Shown here: one piece after another, positions 61,157 through 64,000 of the stretch
Position numbering within the stretch: the stretch's first letter is position 1
Layout: each line of letters begins with the position of its first letter
NCBI GenBank assembly: GCA_030248225.1
Contig: JASANE010007133.1
Span: 1 to 64,000, forward strand
Direction of reading: 5' to 3'
From: Trileptium ribeirensis
Lineage: Eukaryota; Nematoda; Enoplea; Enoplida; Thoracostomopsidae
Length of the DNA stretch: 64,000 nucleotides
Position numbers and translations under genes: made by a program
Notes under the pieces: model-generated
The model's input: only the letters and a program-made list of their open reading frames with translations
Told to the model about the DNA's origin: nothing
Databases searched by the model: none

Positions 61157-61884
61157 CTGTGTTGGGTTAAAGTAACGTTATTACATATACCTTTTTCTAG
61201 GATTTGCTTTGCAATGCTATGGAAATGTGGTATAGAAAAGCTTTTGCTTCGAAACAAAATGTGAAGATAACTACAAACGGCAGTCAAGTTATGAAGCATC
61301 AGCATTGTCTACTCAAAATAAAACTGATCATCAAGTTGGCTACATTTTACTAGGTATAGTGTGAGCACAAAAATGTTTTCCGCAGCAGGTGATAATAACT
61401 ACGCACAAATTCATAATGTAATTTATATATAGTTGAAAACGCCGGCACATAACAAATACAAATAAATAGTAAAAATAAAAACGTTATAGGACACCTATTA
61501 TCTATGAAAATATCCAACCCGAAATTTCAAAACGATTGTGTTTTCGCTTTAATAGACTGGAGTAACTGCTCAACCACTGGTGTAGTGGGCTTGCATTATT
61601 TAATTCCTTGTAACTACCGTGTTCGTAGTTAGGACAATATTTAATTACGATAAATTCGGTGACACTCATAACTCAACAAGGGCTGATCGGATCGATATTG
61701 GTGGGCACTCAAAATTTTGTCGTGACGCGAACTGATGCGCTTTTGACAGTTAGATTTCTCGTTGCATATCTTCACCTATTGTCACTGAAAAACATTTTAT
61801 AAAACTTAAAAATTTGTTGATTTTCGTTTGATCGTTTGGAACTCCAGTACAAATTCACATTGAATTTTCACCTATAGAACCATA
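61157..61884. other. AT-rich sequence, nothing recognised
   Basis: No feature supported apart from the open frame continuing from the candidate exon. Confidence 0.4.
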
Positions 61885-62440
61885 AAAGCCTTGGTTCTTT
61901 TCCATTATCCCCCCGCCCGCGTTTGCCCAAAAATGGTCAGATTCTGGAAACTTTGGCGTTTTTGTGGTACTCAAGACCTCCCCTGACCATTTCAACCAAA
62001 AAATCGAATTTTTAAAATTTTTTGGGTCCCTTGGGACCCCAAAAATTTTTTCTTAAAAATTAGATTTTTACAGATTGACAAGCTGAGTGTAATGAACGGG
62101 ATCTGATAGAAGCAACCTAAGTTTTGGCCAAAAACTGTTCAATATGAGCCTCCCAGCCTCCGATATTTTTGGCGATAACATAGGATCCCGTTAAAAATAT
62201 TACCATTCGCTTCAGCTCGTCAAGCCGCGTCGAATGGTGGGTAAAAATCCAATTTAAAAATTTTGGCTTCCCCAGGGTAAGGGGCCCTTGGGACCTGAAA
62301 AAATCAAAAATTTTAAAAATTTTTGGTCGAAATGATCAGGGTAGGTCTCAGGGATCACAAAAATTCCTAAATTTCCAGAATCTGACCATTTTTGGACAAA
62401 TGCGGGCTGGGGAGATAATGGAAAAGAACCAAGCCTTTGC
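61885..62440. mobile_element. 555-bp fold-back element with ~220-bp arms
   Basis: The left arm (61885-62110) starts AAAGCCTTGGTTCTTTTCCA and includes CCAAAAATGGTCAGATTCTG; the right arm (62180-62440) is its reverse complement with scattered changes (TAATGGAAAAGAACCAAGCC at 62417). The arms continue inward to AACGGGATCTGATAG and CTATGTTATC-side ATAGGATCCCGTT, leaving a loop of about 70 bases. No ORF of significance and no certain target duplication. The transcript would be an almost perfect long hairpin. Confidence 0.85.
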
Positions 62441-63469
62441 CAAACTGGTACCAAACAATCCATATCTTTTTAGGCCTAAATTTCAAATTCCTTGGATCTC
62501 ATCAAGTATTTGTATATTCCACTTGGGCATAAAAATTTATTGTTCCATATTTTGATTACCATGTATTCGTAACGATACAACTGTAGACAATTTAGGTTAT
62601 AAAATATTGATTTAATAATTTCCAGGAACCAGTACGGTAGTTGGATTCTTGCCACTCATGGCGCTTAGTACATAACCTCGGAATGGAATATTCGGTAGAT
62701 GTCAAGATATTAATTGCAACTTAGATATATTACATGGTTTAATAAAGTAATAAAACTCATATATTGAACGTTCACCTTTAAATACTAAAGGATAGATAAA
62801 ATTTTGGGTCACGTATGCTTGACTTCGGTCATGAATAAACATAAGGGCATAAAAACAAACGCGTAATAGAAAAATACGTCAGCTAATAAACGATTGTTGC
62901 TATTGTTTATTGCGCACTTATTGTTGACCCATGAATCAAAAACGAATGCGTTGCGTAATTTTAACTCATTTTTATTTCACTCATTTCTACAGTTAGTAAG
63001 AAAGACATCACTTAGGTAAAGTTAACAATCATTATGAGAGGAATATTTATCAAACCGTTTGATGTGAATAAATAATATTCAAGCCCAGTACTTCTAATTC
63101 TAAATACTTAATACCGCAGCTTTCCAAATAGTTGGAGAGATTTTTTATTGAACTTGTGATCAAAGGCATACAGTAAAAGCAAAAGTTATGATAAACTTTT
63201 TTACAAGGGTATGACACTTGGTGACACTATATTCTCCAGATGCGCACAGTTACGGTCAGAAATTACACGAATCGTTCGCAAAAAGCTATTGCTATTCGCG
63301 AATGTTTCGATTAGCAAAAAATGTTTCTCTGTCAGTGTAGTTTTAATAAATCTTTAAAAATAATTTAGTACTGATATCTGCGGAACAGCACAGCAGCGAA
63401 TACCGCAAAAGCCCGTCCACGACGGCATGCTACATGTAAATTTATTTGGACAGACAGGCATAATATACG
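62441..63469. other. AT-rich intergenic sequence
   Basis: No gene recognised. A short palindromic stretch (TTCGCAAAAAGCTATTGCTATTCGCGAA) at 63274-63302 resembles the interior of the MITE at 37191-37325 but is too short to classify. Confidence 0.4.
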
Positions 63470-63883
63470 TCATGAGAAGTCATATGTTTTCCTGCGTTTG
63501 TCACGTTGTAAACAACTAAAATAAATAAGTAAAACAAGTGCAATATTTATCACAACAACAACAATAGCAATGATACGATGTATAAAAATACCGACACGGC
63601 ATATTTTAAATTTCATTTTTAGCATACCATTTTGCTTTAATTTTAGTAATATAAATATTTTATTTAGTGATGTAAAAACAGTACATGTTCCGAAAAAAGC
63701 TTCTGGGCGCTCACAATTATAGAAGCATTGTAAATCTTTAGTACATGCAATTATTTTATTCAGTTCCTTAAGAGTTCCCGTCTGTTTCACCCAACACAAT
63801 GATGAATAATTATTGATAACAGGGTCAAAATAATTAGCTAGAAATTTAGTAAAAATTTTGTTCAATTTTCCGTTGCGACACAT
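63470..63883 (-). CDS. Hypothetical single-pass membrane protein ORF
   Basis: A 137-codon minus-strand ORF with a cysteine-containing N-terminal part (LCWVKQTG, then IACTKDLQCFYNCERPEAFF), followed by a single hydrophobic helix near residues 104-126 (IIAIVVVVINIALVLLIYFS) and a short basic tail (QRDKRRKTYDF). This arrangement (cysteine-rich ectodomain, membrane helix, Arg/Lys-rich tail) suits a type I or tail-anchored protein. No signal peptide is visible, so it may be the last exon of a longer gene continuing beyond the window edge. Family not recognised. Length and composition are above what I expect by chance, but not decisively. Confidence 0.4.
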   Translation of the reverse strand: MCRNGKLNKIFTKFLANYFDPVINNYSSLCWVKQTGTLKELNKIIACTKDLQCFYNCERPEAFFGTCTVFTSLNKIFILLKLKQNGMLKMKFKICRVGIFIHRIIAIVVVVINIALVLLIYFSCLQRDKRRKTYDFS

Positions 63884-64000
63884 TTAAGTGAACAATACTT
63901 TAACTATACCCTCACATGTTCGAATAATTTAGTATTTTTGTGTACATTTAAGCCATAAATCGTCAATCCCTGGACGTTGCTGTATACGTATGTCTGAACC
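63884..64000. other. Right window edge
   Basis: Short AT-rich sequence. The last bases (TATACGTATGTCTGAACC) echo positions 8-25 (AATACGTATGTCTGTTTG), probably by chance. Confidence 0.3.

Overview
The window is eukaryotic nuclear DNA from an animal, most likely an arthropod. The reasons are spliced genes with GT-AG introns of 1.5-3.8 kb, a clear TM2D3/almondex orthologue (a metazoan family), LINE remnants with 3' microsatellite tails, several MITE-like families and a long satellite array. I cannot fix the order or species from sequence alone. Gene density is very low: two protein-coding genes are well supported, both on the minus strand, and most of the rest is repeat.

Layout. 45-8116: about 69 head-to-tail copies of a 117/118-bp satellite carrying a near-perfect 21-bp palindrome. 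8225-10714: a composite fold-back element with 71-bp terminal inverted repeats, arrays of a 26-bp perfect palindrome just inside both ends, and a ~24-bp minisatellite that reverses orientation. 10715-16009: AT-rich and mostly featureless, with fragments of dispersed repeats. 16010-28945: a giant inverted repeat, with two ~4.8-5 kb CpG-rich arms around a 3.2-kb AT-rich spacer. The arms are most alike next to the spacer, and each carries a tRNA-like block. 28935-29230: GC-rich direct duplication.

32453-38418: three 3' exons of the almondex/TM2D3 gene (minus strand), joined by phase-consistent splice sites; the signal-peptide exon was not found. Its introns hold a LINE reverse-transcriptase fragment, two adjacent TA-flanked MITEs, a 52-bp tandem repeat and a small membrane-protein-like ORF. 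38469-47390: repeats, including an internally deleted CR1/Jockey-like LINE at 41845-43240.

48893-54112: a two-exon gene (minus strand) for a predicted secreted protein of 925 residues. It is built from clusters of a seven-residue repeat of the form hydrophobic-x-[LM]-P-[FLM]-[SG]-x. The seven-residue register continues across the intron. I do not recognise the family, and it is the best candidate for something undescribed. 54573-64000: nested inverted repeats, a 555-bp fold-back element, more dispersed repeats, one possible exon of unknown identity (61002-61156) and one membrane-anchored ORF (63470-63883).

No operon-like or pathway relationship links these genes. Almondex acts on Notch signalling at the membrane in flies. 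The heptad protein is predicted to be secreted. The rest of the window is shaped by inverted-repeat and tandem-repeat biology.
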